NCBI GenBank assembly: GCA_032250905.1
Contig: JAVVEQ010000012.1
Coordinates: forward strand, 7,680 to 71,679
Length of the DNA: 64,000 nt
From: Desulfotignum sp032250905
GTDB taxonomy: Bacteria > Desulfobacterota > Desulfobacteria > Desulfobacterales > Desulfobacteraceae
Direction: 5' to 3'
Part shown: piece by piece, positions 8,744 through 17,699 of the stretch
How positions within the stretch are numbered: position 1 is the stretch's first letter
Layout of the letters: each line of letters starts with the position of its first letter
The notes under the pieces: generated by a model
Databases searched by the model: none
The model's input: the letters and a program-made list of their open reading frames with translations, nothing else
Told to the model about the DNA's origin: nothing
Position numbers and translations under genes: made by a program

Positions 8744-10021
8744 TTACATCTTGCTGCCTTCTGCATGACTCTGGAGTTTGACCTCCACTTTGTCTTTCAG
8801 CCCGGCATAATATTCTCTCAAAAGAACCAGGACTTCTTCACGACCGAAATGGTCCACCACTTCCTCATTATTGGAAAGGGCATGACGCAGTTTGGTGCCG
8901 GACAGGATCACCCGGTCTTCTTTGGTGTGCGGGCAGGTCTTCATGGAAGCCATGCCGTCACATTTGTAGCAGTAGAAAGTCCAGTCGATTTTCAAAGGTT
9001 CGCACAGCAGTCTTTTGCCTTCTTCCTCAGGCTGGGGAATCTGGTCAAAGATTTCCTGGGCCTCGAACAGGGTGTAGAAGTCACCCACGCCGGCATGGTC
9101 ACGGCCGATGATCATCTTGTTGACGCCGTAGTTCTGGCGGAAGGTGGCATGAAGCAGGGCTTCTCTGGGACCGGCATATCTCATGTCCAGGGGGTATCCG
9201 GCATTGACCACATGCTCGGGTACAAAAAACCCTTTGATCAGGGTATCGATGCATTTGATCCGGACTTCAGCCGGGATGTCACCGGGTTTGAGGTTTCCGA
9301 TCAGAGAGTGGATCAGAACGCCGTCACACACATCTAAAGCAATCTTGCACAGGTGCTCGTGGGAGCGGTGCATGGGGTTTCTCAGCTGCATGGCTGCCAC
9401 GTTGGCCCAGCCTCTTTCATCAAAGATGGCACGGGTTTCAGCAGGTGTCAGGTAAACCCCTTTGAATTTTTCAGGGAATTCCCCTTCAGACATCACTTTC
9501 ACCGGGCCAGCCAGACAGAACTCTCTTCTGGCCATCACCATCTGCACGCCCGGGTGATCTTCCATGGCAATTTTCCAGAACACGTCATCGGCGGATTCTT
9601 CTCCATGACCTTTGTAGACTTTTTCACACTCCCATTTTTTCTCGTCTTCCGTCATTTCAAATTTTTCTTCCACCTTCATGGTGGCATAGATCTCGCCATT
9701 TCTTTCAAGGGCGATTTCATCCCCTTCCTTGATTTCAGCGGCATCTTCCTTGGCCACATCCAGCATCACCGGCACCGGCCAGAAGGTACCGTCCGCCAGC
9801 AGATAATTTTCACAGACGCCTTTCCAGTCGGCTTTGGTCATGAAGCCGTTCAACGGGCTGAACCCGCCGATGCCCAGCATGATCAGATCCCCTTTGACCT
9901 GGGAAGAGATTTCGATCTTCTTCAGACCCTGGGCTTTTTTGAGTTCCGCTTCTTTTTCAGCGCCTTCGAGCTTACAGCAAACCAGACCTTTTCCACCGTG
10001 GGGGGCTACTAATTTAGACAT
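8744..10021 (-). CDS. sat: Sulfate adenylyltransferase (ATP sulfurylase)
   Basis: Sat activates sulfate with ATP to adenosine phosphosulfate, the first step of dissimilatory sulfate reduction in the cytoplasm. The 425-residue monofunctional protein has the PUA-like N-domain with GGFSPLNGFMT, the catalytic LRNPMHRSHEHL (HxxH type) at about 210-225, and GRDHAGVGDFYTLFEAQE. There is no APS-kinase domain, matching the form in sulfate reducers. An AAGGAG site precedes ATG 10021. No aprAB, pyrophosphatase or qmo genes lie beside it, so it is a stand-alone unit. Its upstream region carries two palindromes. Confidence 0.96.
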   Translation of the reverse strand: MSKLVAPHGGKGLVCCKLEGAEKEAELKKAQGLKKIEISSQVKGDLIMLGIGGFSPLNGFMTKADWKGVCENYLLADGTFWPVPVMLDVAKEDAAEIKEGDEIALERNGEIYATMKVEEKFEMTEDEKKWECEKVYKGHGEESADDVFWKIAMEDHPGVQMVMARREFCLAGPVKVMSEGEFPEKFKGVYLTPAETRAIFDERGWANVAAMQLRNPMHRSHEHLCKIALDVCDGVLIHSLIGNLKPGDIPAEVRIKCIDTLIKGFFVPEHVVNAGYPLDMRYAGPREALLHATFRQNYGVNKMIIGRDHAGVGDFYTLFEAQEIFDQIPQPEEEGKRLLCEPLKIDWTFYCYKCDGMASMKTCPHTKEDRVILSGTKLRHALSNNEEVVDHFGREEVLVLLREYYAGLKDKVEVKLQSHAEGSKM

Positions 10022-10062
10022 ATAACACCGTCTCCTTAAATAATTGATATATTAACCAACCT

Positions 10063-10087
10063 GATAAATGTTATGCCAACATTTATC
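10063..10087. promoter_or_regulatory. Perfect 10-bp inverted repeat upstream of sat
   Basis: The arms GATAAATGTT and AACATTTATC are separated by ATGCC, 42-66 bases before the sat start. There is no T-run on the sat side, so an operator or 5' leader hairpin is more likely than a terminator. The cognate factor is unknown. Confidence 0.5.
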
Positions 10088-10126
10088 TAAAATTTTCATT
10101 AAAAATCTTGTAAGATTTAATGGTGA

Positions 10127-10142
10127 TTGACAAATTTGTCAA
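10127..10142. promoter_or_regulatory. 16-bp perfect palindrome overlapping the likely sat -35 box
   Basis: TTGACAAATTTGTCAA reads the same on both strands. On the minus strand its TTGACA is followed after 17 bases by TAAATC, a plausible -35/-10 pair for sat. Half-sites TTGAC/GTCAA resemble those of CRP/FNR-family regulators; assignment to a given regulator such as HcpR is inference. Confidence 0.5.
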
Positions 10143-10151
10143 GAATTTTAT

Positions 10152-10787
10152 TTATTTATCTGCAATCCCCAGCGCCGAGGCAATATCCGCCATGACCTGT
10201 GCATGCAGATCCGCTTCCAGCTGAGGCTGACTGAACGCGGCAAACACAGTGCCGGCTGCCCTGGCGGCCTGTTGATCATACGTGGAATCACCGATAAACA
10301 GCACCTGATTGGGCTGCAGTGAAAACCGGGTCATGATTTTTTCCAGCTGCTCCGGATGGGGTTTGGGGTTTATCACATCGGCCGCCGTGACCACCATATC
10401 AAATAGATCTGTCAGGTCAAAATCCTTGAGAACCTTTTCCATGGTATCGGTCCGGTTGGTGGCGACCGCCCGGATATACCCGTTGGACGCCAGGTCTGCC
10501 AGCAGCCCGATCAGTCCGTCCGCCATTACCATAAACTGAATGAAATTATGGGCACCAATCTGCTTGACACACCGGAATACCGGTTCATGATCCGCCATGT
10601 CGGGAAAAAGATATGAAATGGCATCTGCCACGGTCATCATGTGAACCTGAACAAACTGCGTATCCGTCAGCGGTGGTTTTTTGAAATGCGTTCGCACCTG
10701 ATCATAAAATCTCCGATTGGCCATGGCCGTGTCAAACATCACCCCGTCACAGTCAAAGACCACCGCCTTAATTTGCGATAAATTCAT
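10152..10787 (-). CDS. HAD-superfamily phosphatase, phosphoglycolate phosphatase-like
   Basis: This 211-residue protein is a subfamily I HAD hydrolase. Motif I is VVFDCDGVMFDT with the nucleophile pair D12/D14; motif II is in AVATNRTDT; the later motifs are in KPHPEQLEKI and LFIGDSTYDQQAARAAG. The alpha-helical cap lies between motifs I and II. The substrate cannot be read from the sequence; small phosphorylated metabolites such as phosphoglycolate are typical. It follows pabBC after 37 bases and ends the rpmF-to-HAD gene string. Confidence 0.85.
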   Translation of the reverse strand: MNLSQIKAVVFDCDGVMFDTAMANRRFYDQVRTHFKKPPLTDTQFVQVHMMTVADAISYLFPDMADHEPVFRCVKQIGAHNFIQFMVMADGLIGLLADLASNGYIRAVATNRTDTMEKVLKDFDLTDLFDMVVTAADVINPKPHPEQLEKIMTRFSLQPNQVLFIGDSTYDQQAARAAGTVFAAFSQPQLEADLHAQVMADIASALGIADK

Positions 10788-10824
10788 CTTATGCTCACTT
10801 TTATTTGTTGATTGTCAACCCCGG

Positions 10825-13062
10825 TCACAGATTTTCTTCCAGGGCGTTGCGGACCGTTTCCCATACCCCGGCTTCCTGAACGATCCGGATGCCGTCCACA
10901 TGGTTCACCGGTACTGCACCCATCAGGGCATTGGTCAGAATAATATTGGCACAGGACATCAGGTCCGGAACGGATAGCGGATGATGGTATGTTACATACC
11001 CCTGCTTTTCCAGTTCACCGATCGCGGCAGCCTGGGTCACACCGGGCAGCACATGGTCAGAGGCCGGTAAAATGATACGACGGCCCTCAAGAATCATGAT
11101 GTTACAGGTATGGGTCTCCGAAACGGTCTGATCGGGATTCAGGATCAGGGCCTCATCCCCCTGGTTTTCCCCGGCATAGTGACCCGCCTGATCATAATAC
11201 AGGTAGTTCAGGGTTTTATGCCCTGCCAGAAAAGAATGCCTGGGAAAAGGAAAGGTCACCAGATCCAGTCCGCCTTTCCCCAGAACCTCCAGCCGGTGGC
11301 GGTATGGCCGGATAAACGCAGCTGAAAATCCTGGGCTGGCCAGAATAATTTTTACAGCGGCATCCCGGGTCCCAAAATGGTTTTCCCTGATTAAAAATGT
11401 GATCACCCGGTCCCAGGTGATATCCGGTGCAGCAGTTTTAAACAGTTTCTGCCAGGAGCGGTTCATCCGCTGAATATGCGCATCCAACCGGACCGGCCGA
11501 CCGCGGGTCACCCGAATGGTTTCAAACACCCCGGCACCATATTGAAACCCTGGAATGTGTGCGGGCACCACAGCCTGATCCTGATTCACCACTTTACCGT
11601 TGATCCAGGCTTTCAATCCCGGTTCGACCTGAATCCGGCCCTTCTGGCTCAGGATGTTCATGACCGTTTTTCCCTTGTCCAGGGTCTCCTGAAATTCCTT
11701 TTCCGGTTCCGAGTCATAGACAATGCCCCCGCCCACGGAAAAAAAGATTCGCTGGTCATGAATAGTGGCGGTCCGGATGGCAATGGACAGGTCCATGGTA
11801 TCATGAAAACTGATATATCCAATGGAACCGGTATAGATATGGCGCTTCACCGGCTCCAGTTCATCGATGATCTCCATGGCCCGGATCTTTGGGCATCCGG
11901 TAATGGATCCCCCGGGAAACGAAGCTTTCAGCAGATCCACACCGGTTCGACCGGGCAACAGATCCCCTTGAACCACAGACACCAGATGAAACACATTGTC
12001 ATAGGGTTCCAGACGTTTGTGTTCTTTGACTGTGACTGAATCATGCACGGTCACCCGGGACAGGTCATTGCGCATCAGATCCACGATCATGGTGAGTTCC
12101 GCGTCATCCTTGATGCTGGAGGTCAGGGTTTTCCTGTTTTTTTTGTCCTGTGCCGGGGTGGCCCCCCGGGCGATGGTACCCTTGATGGGCCGGGTTTCCA
12201 CACGAAGGCCCTGCTGGAGTAAAAACCGCTCCGGGGAGGTGGAAACGATCTGGTGATCCCCGGCCTGGATAAAAGCGAAAAATGGGGCCGGGTTCTGCTC
12301 AAAAAGGGACAGAAACAGGGCATATGGATCCCCGGAAAACCCGGTTTCAAATCGCTGGGCCAGATTGGCCTGGTAAATGTCTCCGGCCTTCAGGTATTGA
12401 ATTATTTTTACCACTGCAGCCAGATATTGTTTTTTTTCAAATCCGGACACCCACCCCCGGGGATCCATGCCGAAGGACCCGTCTCCTTTCGGGATCTGGC
12501 TGTGTTCCAGCAGATACTGTTTCAGCCGGTCGCCTGTCATGCGGGAAAAAAAAGGACTTTCCGTGCTTTCAAGAACAGGAACCGACACTGTGGTTTTACC
12601 GGTGATCCTGTCCTGGCAAAGAACAAGGGAAGGCGCCACCAGATAGATATCCGGCAACCCGGTGTCTGTACAGGTGCGGGGCAGGGTTTCGATCACATCC
12701 TTGAGGTCATAGGCCAGATATCCCATGAATCCGGCTGAAAAAGGGGATAACTTCAAAGGGCTGTCCGACAGATGAAAATGATCCAGCAACAATTTCAGGC
12801 AGACAAAGAGATCGTCATCGATCTTCTGCCGCAGACCCTGACAGGTGATTTCCAGCTGTCTGCCGATCATTCGGACCTGCAGCCAGGGATGGATGCCCAC
12901 GATGTGATACCGGGAACAATCCAGATCCGTGCCGGACAGCAAAACCACGGTTCCCGGCTGAAGGCTGAAACGGGCGGCAAACTGCTCAAACGGTTCAGGC
13001 AGGTCGATGGATTCCTGCCGGACCGCCACCAGTCTGGGCAGTTGGGTCACCCAGGAGGTCAT
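10825..13062 (-). CDS. pabBC: Fused aminodeoxychorismate synthase component I and aminodeoxychorismate lyase (PabB-PabC)
   Basis: Residues ~1-465 are PabB, which turns chorismate and ammonia into 4-amino-4-deoxychorismate. The motif RPIKGTIARG has the lysine that marks aminodeoxychorismate rather than anthranilate synthases, and FPGGSITGCPKIRAMEIID is the chorismate-binding signature. Residues ~480-745 are the PLP-dependent lyase PabC, with FQYGAGVFETIRV and HTCNIMI regions, releasing pyruvate to give 4-aminobenzoate for folate. No PabA glutaminase is seen nearby. Its start overlaps the preceding metallo-hydrolase stop in an ATGA. Confidence 0.9.
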   Translation of the reverse strand: MTSWVTQLPRLVAVRQESIDLPEPFEQFAARFSLQPGTVVLLSGTDLDCSRYHIVGIHPWLQVRMIGRQLEITCQGLRQKIDDDLFVCLKLLLDHFHLSDSPLKLSPFSAGFMGYLAYDLKDVIETLPRTCTDTGLPDIYLVAPSLVLCQDRITGKTTVSVPVLESTESPFFSRMTGDRLKQYLLEHSQIPKGDGSFGMDPRGWVSGFEKKQYLAAVVKIIQYLKAGDIYQANLAQRFETGFSGDPYALFLSLFEQNPAPFFAFIQAGDHQIVSTSPERFLLQQGLRVETRPIKGTIARGATPAQDKKNRKTLTSSIKDDAELTMIVDLMRNDLSRVTVHDSVTVKEHKRLEPYDNVFHLVSVVQGDLLPGRTGVDLLKASFPGGSITGCPKIRAMEIIDELEPVKRHIYTGSIGYISFHDTMDLSIAIRTATIHDQRIFFSVGGGIVYDSEPEKEFQETLDKGKTVMNILSQKGRIQVEPGLKAWINGKVVNQDQAVVPAHIPGFQYGAGVFETIRVTRGRPVRLDAHIQRMNRSWQKLFKTAAPDITWDRVITFLIRENHFGTRDAAVKIILASPGFSAAFIRPYRHRLEVLGKGGLDLVTFPFPRHSFLAGHKTLNYLYYDQAGHYAGENQGDEALILNPDQTVSETHTCNIMILEGRRIILPASDHVLPGVTQAAAIGELEKQGYVTYHHPLSVPDLMSCANIILTNALMGAVPVNHVDGIRIVQEAGVWETVRNALEENL

Positions 13063-13679
13063 CTCAGAAATGGATTCATGCGTTTTTCATTGGCAATGGT
13101 CGTTTCCGGGCCGTGTCCGGTAAATACCCGGGTATCATCCGGCAGGTTCAGCAGTTTTTGCTTGATACTGGCAATCAGGGTATCATAATCGCCCCCGGGC
13201 AGGTCGGTCCGGCCAATGGATCCGGCAAACAGGGTATCCCCGGCAAACAGGTACCCGGGCGTATAAAGACAGATCCCTCCCATGGAATGGCCCGGGGTAT
13301 GAATAACCTCCAAAGAGATATTACCGAAACGCAGGGTGTCTCCGTCATGGAGCAGCAGATCCGGTTCCGGGGAATTTTCCGCGGTCAACCCGAACGAGGC
13401 GGCAGACCGGGACAACTGGGACAGCATGGGCACATCATCCGGATGAATGGCCAATTGCGCACCGGTCACCTCTTTCATGCGCCGGTTGGCGCCCACATGA
13501 TCAAAATGGCCGTGGGTATCGATCAGGTATTTCACTGTCAGCTTTTCTTTGGCCAGTGTCATGAGGATCCGGTCCGCGTCATCCCCCGGGTCGATCACCA
13601 CCGCTTCTTGGGTCTCTTCGCATCCAACAATAAAGCAATTGGCCATAATCGGTCCTACTTCCAGTTTTTTTATAATCAC
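13059..13679 (-). CDS. MBL-fold metallo-hydrolase, glyoxalase II-like
   Basis: The 206-residue protein has the metallo-beta-lactamase fold. Metal ligands are seen in THGHFDHVGA (THxHxDH), in the HTPGHSMGGICLY strand, in FAGDTLFAGSIGRTD and in the final FTGHGPETTI. It is the single-domain group often annotated as hydroxyacylglutathione hydrolase-like; it lacks the C-terminal substrate domain of true glyoxalase II, so the substrate is unknown. It lies downstream of nusB and overlaps pabBC by four bases. Confidence 0.88.
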   Translation of the reverse strand: MIIKKLEVGPIMANCFIVGCEETQEAVVIDPGDDADRILMTLAKEKLTVKYLIDTHGHFDHVGANRRMKEVTGAQLAIHPDDVPMLSQLSRSAASFGLTAENSPEPDLLLHDGDTLRFGNISLEVIHTPGHSMGGICLYTPGYLFAGDTLFAGSIGRTDLPGGDYDTLIASIKQKLLNLPDDTRVFTGHGPETTIANEKRMNPFLR

Positions 13680-13747
13680 AACACCCTCCTTGTCTCGTTA
13701 TTGTCTGTTCCGGTTCATTCGTCCCCGGCGGGGCACACCGGACCGGA

Positions 13748-14164
13748 TCACCGGCCGATGGCCTCGCGTATCCGGTCCAGGATCCCGTTCACAAACGGCC
13801 CCGATTCTCCGGTACTGTATTTCTTGGCAATATCCACTGCTTCATTGATGGTGACCGACGGGGGGATGTCCGGTCTTTCCAGCAGTTCAAAAGCAGCCAT
13901 GCGCATGATATTTCGGTCCACCACCGGCATTCTGGACACTTTCCAGTTTTTGGAATAGGTTTCCAGCAATGGATCGATTTTATCCAGATTCGCCATGACG
14001 CCCTGGACCAGGTCCATAAAAAACGGCTGGATCGTCGGGGTCAGTTCCGCCTCATTCTCCAGACAGAACGCCGCCACATCCACCTGAACATCTCCGGATG
14101 AATTCATGTCCAGGAAAAACAATGCCTGAAGCGCCAGTTCCCTGGACTGCCTGCGATATCCCAT
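13748..14164 (-). CDS. nusB: Transcription antitermination factor NusB
   Basis: NusB with NusE (S10) binds boxA RNA and supports rRNA antitermination. The 138-residue helical protein begins RRQSRELALQALFFLD and has the C-terminal family blocks AAFELLERPDIPPSVTINEA and VDIAKKYSTGESGPFVNGIL. It follows ribH after only three bases, the common ribH-nusB arrangement. Confidence 0.95.
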   Translation of the reverse strand: MGYRRQSRELALQALFFLDMNSSGDVQVDVAAFCLENEAELTPTIQPFFMDLVQGVMANLDKIDPLLETYSKNWKVSRMPVVDRNIMRMAAFELLERPDIPPSVTINEAVDIAKKYSTGESGPFVNGILDRIREAIGR

Positions 14165-14167
14165 GAA

Positions 14168-14650
14168 TTATCTGGCCTTTCCGAGGATCTCTCCCAGGTT
14201 GGCCATTTCAATAGCGCCCATGGCCGTGTCAAACCCTTTGTTTCCGGCCTTGGTACCGGCCCGCTCAATGGCCTGTTCAATGGTTTCCGTGGTCAGAATG
14301 CCGAACATCACCGGCACGCCGGTCTCCAGACTGACACTGGCAATCCCTTTGGACACTTCTGCGCACACATAGTCGTAATGGGATGTCGCCCCTCGGATCA
14401 CCGCGCCTAAACAGACAATGGCATCATATTTTTTGGCAGTTGCCATTTTCTGGGCCGCCAGGGGGATCTCAAAGGCACCCGGCACTTTGACAATAGTGAT
14501 ATCCTGATCCTGAGCACCGCTGCGGATCAAGGCATCCATCGCCCCCTCCAGCAGCTTGGACGTGATGAAATCGTTGAACCGGGATACAATAATCCCGAAT
14601 TTCTTTCCCTGGGCGGAAAGGTTGGCGTCGATAATCTGTGGCATGGTCAT
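14168..14650 (-). CDS. ribH: 6,7-dimethyl-8-ribityllumazine synthase
   Basis: RibH condenses the ribityl-pyrimidine with 3,4-dihydroxy-2-butanone 4-phosphate, the penultimate riboflavin step. The 160 residues include IIVSRFNDFITSKLLEGA, the substrate loop VPGAFEIPLAAQKMA, CLGAVIRGATSHYDYVCAE with the catalytic histidine, and PVMFGILTTETIEQA. Length is typical of icosahedral-type lumazine synthases. It is directly downstream of ribBA. Confidence 0.97.
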   Translation of the reverse strand: MTMPQIIDANLSAQGKKFGIIVSRFNDFITSKLLEGAMDALIRSGAQDQDITIVKVPGAFEIPLAAQKMATAKKYDAIVCLGAVIRGATSHYDYVCAEVSKGIASVSLETGVPVMFGILTTETIEQAIERAGTKAGNKGFDTAMGAIEMANLGEILGKAR

Positions 14651-14672
14651 TTATTCCTTTGATTTAAAATTT

Positions 14673-15887
14673 TCAGCAGTATTTATCCATATGCAGCATA
14701 TGCCCCATTTTGGCCTGCTTGCATTTGAGATATCCCTGGTTGTAGCAGTTGGGGGACACTTCAATGGGAACCTGTTCCACTACAGACAGGCCGTATCCTT
14801 CCAGTCCCACCATTTTTTTGGGATTGTTGGTCAAAAGCCGCATCTTTTTCACTCCCAGATCCACCAGCATCTGGGCGCCGACCCCGTAATCGCGCATATC
14901 CGCGGCAAACCCCAGTTTTTCGTTGGCTTCCACGGTATCCATTCCCTGGCGCTGATACTCATAGGCTTTCAGCTTGTTGACCAGACCGATTCCCCGGCCT
15001 TCCTGCCGCAGATAGAGCAGCACGCCGCTGCCCTCCTCCTCCATCATGGCCATGGCCCGATGCAGCTGATCCTGGCAGTCGCACCGAAGCGAGGAAAAAA
15101 TATCCCCGGTCATGCATTCGGAATGCACCCGCACCAACACGGCTTTTTCCGGATCAATCTCCCCTTTGACCAGAGCGATGTGCGTCAGGTTGTCCAGATC
15201 ATTTTCATAGGCGATAATTTTAAACTCCCCGCCCACCCGGGTGGGAATCATTGTCTGGGCCGCGCGTTTGACAAAACTTTCGGTTTTGAGACGGTATTTC
15301 ACCAGATCCGCCACCGTACAGATACCAATGCCGTGTTTTTTGGCAAACTGTTCCAGTGACGGCATCCTTGCCATGGTGCCGTCTTCATCCATAATCTCAC
15401 AGATCACGCCGGCCGGTTTGAGCCCGGCCAGACGGGCCAGATCCACGGATCCTTCGGTCTGGCCCACGCGGACCATCACCCCGCCGTCCCTGGCCCGCAA
15501 CGGGAAAATATGCCCGGGCCGGGCAATATCGTCGGGTGTGGTATCATCCGCCACCGCCGTCAGAATGGTGGTGGCCCGGTCAGCGGCGGAAATTCCGGTG
15601 GTAACCCCTCTTTTGGCTTCAATGGATACAGTGAATCCGGTTTCGAACTGGGAGGTGTTGTTCTCAACCATCATGGGGAGATCCAGCCGGTCTGCAATGC
15701 TGGAGTCCAGAGACAGGCAGATGAGCCCTCTCCCGTATTTGGCCATAAAATTGATGGCTTCCGGCGTGACCGCCTCGGCAGCCATGGTCAGATCTCCTTC
15801 GTTCTCCCGGTCTTCGTCATCCACAAGAATGACCATCCTGCCATTCTTTATATCTTCGATTGCCTGTTCGATTGTTAAATGCGGCAT
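14673..15887 (-). CDS. ribBA: Bifunctional 3,4-dihydroxy-2-butanone-4-phosphate synthase / GTP cyclohydrolase II
   Basis: The N-terminal half (about 1-200) is RibB, with VDDEDRENEGDL and the acidic metal-binding loop, making the four-carbon unit from ribulose 5-phosphate. The C-terminal half is RibA, with the zinc cysteines in ECMTGDIFSSLRCDCQDQL and the YLRQEGRGIGLVNK motif, opening GTP as the first pathway step. Both active sites look intact. It sits between ribE and ribH. No FMN riboswitch fold was recognised upstream. Confidence 0.96.
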   Translation of the reverse strand: MPHLTIEQAIEDIKNGRMVILVDDEDRENEGDLTMAAEAVTPEAINFMAKYGRGLICLSLDSSIADRLDLPMMVENNTSQFETGFTVSIEAKRGVTTGISAADRATTILTAVADDTTPDDIARPGHIFPLRARDGGVMVRVGQTEGSVDLARLAGLKPAGVICEIMDEDGTMARMPSLEQFAKKHGIGICTVADLVKYRLKTESFVKRAAQTMIPTRVGGEFKIIAYENDLDNLTHIALVKGEIDPEKAVLVRVHSECMTGDIFSSLRCDCQDQLHRAMAMMEEEGSGVLLYLRQEGRGIGLVNKLKAYEYQRQGMDTVEANEKLGFAADMRDYGVGAQMLVDLGVKKMRLLTNNPKKMVGLEGYGLSVVEQVPIEVSPNCYNQGYLKCKQAKMGHMLHMDKYC

Positions 15888-15906
15888 TTTTTCTGTCCTT
15901 GATGAT

Positions 15907-16566
15907 TTATAAGAATCCGTTTTTTGCCAGCAGCGCCATACTGATATCGGAACTTTCCTTGTAAGGAACGCCGGCAGTGGTCTGTGTTAAAAATTTTCTG
16001 ACATATTTTCCGATCATATCGGTCTCGATATTGACCGGATCACCGGCCTGCTTGAAGCCAATGGTGGAAAGTTTTGCGGTGTAGGGAATGATGCTGACGG
16101 AAAAATCGGTATCCGAGCACTGATTGATGGTCAGGCTGATGCCGTCCACGGCCACCGAGCCTTTTTCAATCATCTGGCCGGCCAGATGGGAATCCACGGC
16201 AATGGTCAGGATCAGTGCATTGCTTTTCTTTTCCATGCGGGTGATCAGGCCGGTACCGTCAATATGGCCGGACACCAGATGCCCGTCCACGCGGGAGGAT
16301 AACTGCATGGCCCGCTCCACATTGACCCGCATGCCGGGGGCAGCCGTTTTGAATGTGGTCCTGGCAACGGTTTCCGGGGCCATGTCCACGGAAAATGCGT
16401 GCTTTTCAAGATGAACCGCTGTGAGACAGGCCCCGTTCACTGCAATGGAATCCCCGATGCGGACGTCTTCCAAATCCAGGTCGCACCGGATCTGCAGAAT
16501 CTTTCCCTCTCCCTGGGGCACCACCCGGTGAATGATTCCCAGACTTTCTATGATACCGGTGAACAC
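15907..16566 (-). CDS. ribE: Riboflavin synthase, alpha chain
   Basis: RibE dismutates two lumazine molecules to riboflavin. The product has two tandem lumazine-binding domains; the first begins FTGIIESLG and the second contains RVDGHLVSGHIDGTG. I place the start at GTG 16566 because it gives the family N-terminus (V)FTGII and has GGGAGA about 8 bases upstream. A longer frame begins with GTG 16599, overlapping ribD's stop by four bases, and would add 11 residues. The C-terminus is slightly long for the family. Confidence 0.93.
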   Translation of the reverse strand: MFTGIIESLGIIHRVVPQGEGKILQIRCDLDLEDVRIGDSIAVNGACLTAVHLEKHAFSVDMAPETVARTTFKTAAPGMRVNVERAMQLSSRVDGHLVSGHIDGTGLITRMEKKSNALILTIAVDSHLAGQMIEKGSVAVDGISLTINQCSDTDFSVSIIPYTAKLSTIGFKQAGDPVNIETDMIGKYVRKFLTQTTAGVPYKESSDISMALLAKNGFL

Positions 16567-16595
16567 GCTTGATTTCTCCCAAAGTCGTTTCCGTT

Positions 16596-17699
16596 TCACT
16601 GATCCATCTTGTGGATATACCCCTGGACCAGAATATCCCGTCCCGTCCGCGTCACTGTCATGCCCACAAGGGTCACGGCATCCGCCAGTTTTTCAACGCC
16701 TTTGCCTTCAAATACGGCTTTTCCATCACTTCCACCCAGCAGCCTGGGGGCCAGAAAATACACCAGTTTGTTGACAATGCCCGCTGACAGGGCACTCGCG
16801 GCCACCCTCCCCCCCCCTTCAATGAGCAGACTGGTGAGGGACATATCCCCCAATCTAACCATGAGTTCCCGTAAATCAAGCCGGTTGTTTTTCAAACCGA
16901 TTTCCATCACCTGGACATTTTTTTTCAACAGTCGTGCTTTTTTTTCAGGCGGCACATCCGGGCCGGTCACGACAATGGCAGGGGCGGTGGATTCCTGCTG
17001 GATCACTTTGGCATCTTCAGAAATGGTCAGACGGGTATCCAGGATCACCCGTACCGGGTCCCGGGTCGGTCTGCCGGGAATCCGGCAGGTCAGAGAGGGG
17101 TTGTCTGCATGCAGGGTGCCGGATCCTACCAGGATGGCATCCACCTGCCCTCTGATGTCATGCCCGAACGCCCGGGATTCTTCACTGGTGATCCACTGGG
17201 ATTCACCGGTGGAGGTGGCAATGCGGCCGTCGAGGGTCGCGGCGCATTTGAGAATGACAAACGGGGTGTGGTGCCGGACATACCAGAGAAAGTCTTCAAT
17301 CAGGATTTCCGCCTGGTCCTGACACAGACCGCAGGATACATCCACGCCATTTTGAGATAGAAACGCCAGCCCGCCGGCTGCCGCCGGATTGGGATCGGGG
17401 CAGGCAGCCACCACCCGCCGTATGCCGGCAGCCAGTATCTTATGGGTACAGGGTGGGGTTTTCCCGAAATGATTGCAGGGTTCCAGGGTGACAAACAGAT
17501 CTGCTCCTCCGGCGGCAGCGCCGGCATCATCGATAGCCATCACCTCCGCATGATCGGCACCATATTCCCGGTGCCATCCTTGACCCACCACATCCCCATT
17601 CTTGACCACCACCGCCCCGACACACGGGTTGGGGGAGGTAAACCCTTTGCCCCGGGCAGCCAGGGCCAGGGCCAGCTGCATGTGTTCTTTATCCGTCAT
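16596..17699 (-). CDS. ribD: Bifunctional riboflavin biosynthesis deaminase/reductase RibD
   Basis: The N-terminal deaminase has the zinc motifs HAEVMA and PCNHFGKTPPC, and the block SPNPCVGAVVVKNG. The C-terminal reductase includes TLDGRIATSTGESQWITS, AILVGSGTLHADNPSLTCR and LIEGGGRVAAS. Together they convert the first two pathway intermediates after GTP opening. I use ATG 17699, which gives MTDKEHMQLALALA; it overlaps the nrdR end by 11 bases. A further in-frame extension upstream to 17828 lies inside nrdR and has no family similarity. Confidence 0.94.
   Translation of the reverse strand: MTDKEHMQLALALAARGKGFTSPNPCVGAVVVKNGDVVGQGWHREYGADHAEVMAIDDAGAAAGGADLFVTLEPCNHFGKTPPCTHKILAAGIRRVVAACPDPNPAAAGGLAFLSQNGVDVSCGLCQDQAEILIEDFLWYVRHHTPFVILKCAATLDGRIATSTGESQWITSEESRAFGHDIRGQVDAILVGSGTLHADNPSLTCRIPGRPTRDPVRVILDTRLTISEDAKVIQQESTAPAIVVTGPDVPPEKKARLLKKNVQVMEIGLKNNRLDLRELMVRLGDMSLTSLLIEGGGRVAASALSAGIVNKLVYFLAPRLLGGSDGKAVFEGKGVEKLADAVTLVGMTVTRTGRDILVQGYIHKMDQ

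Noticed and set aside
10127..10142. Palindrome as a terminator for the HAD gene
   Set aside because: It has only 16 bases, is AT-rich and lacks a following T-run, so it would form a weak stem; its position over a -35 box fits an operator better.
13113..13958. 281-codon plus-strand ORF
   Set aside because: Opposite the metallo-hydrolase and nusB, whose motifs are complete; the plus frame has no similarity.
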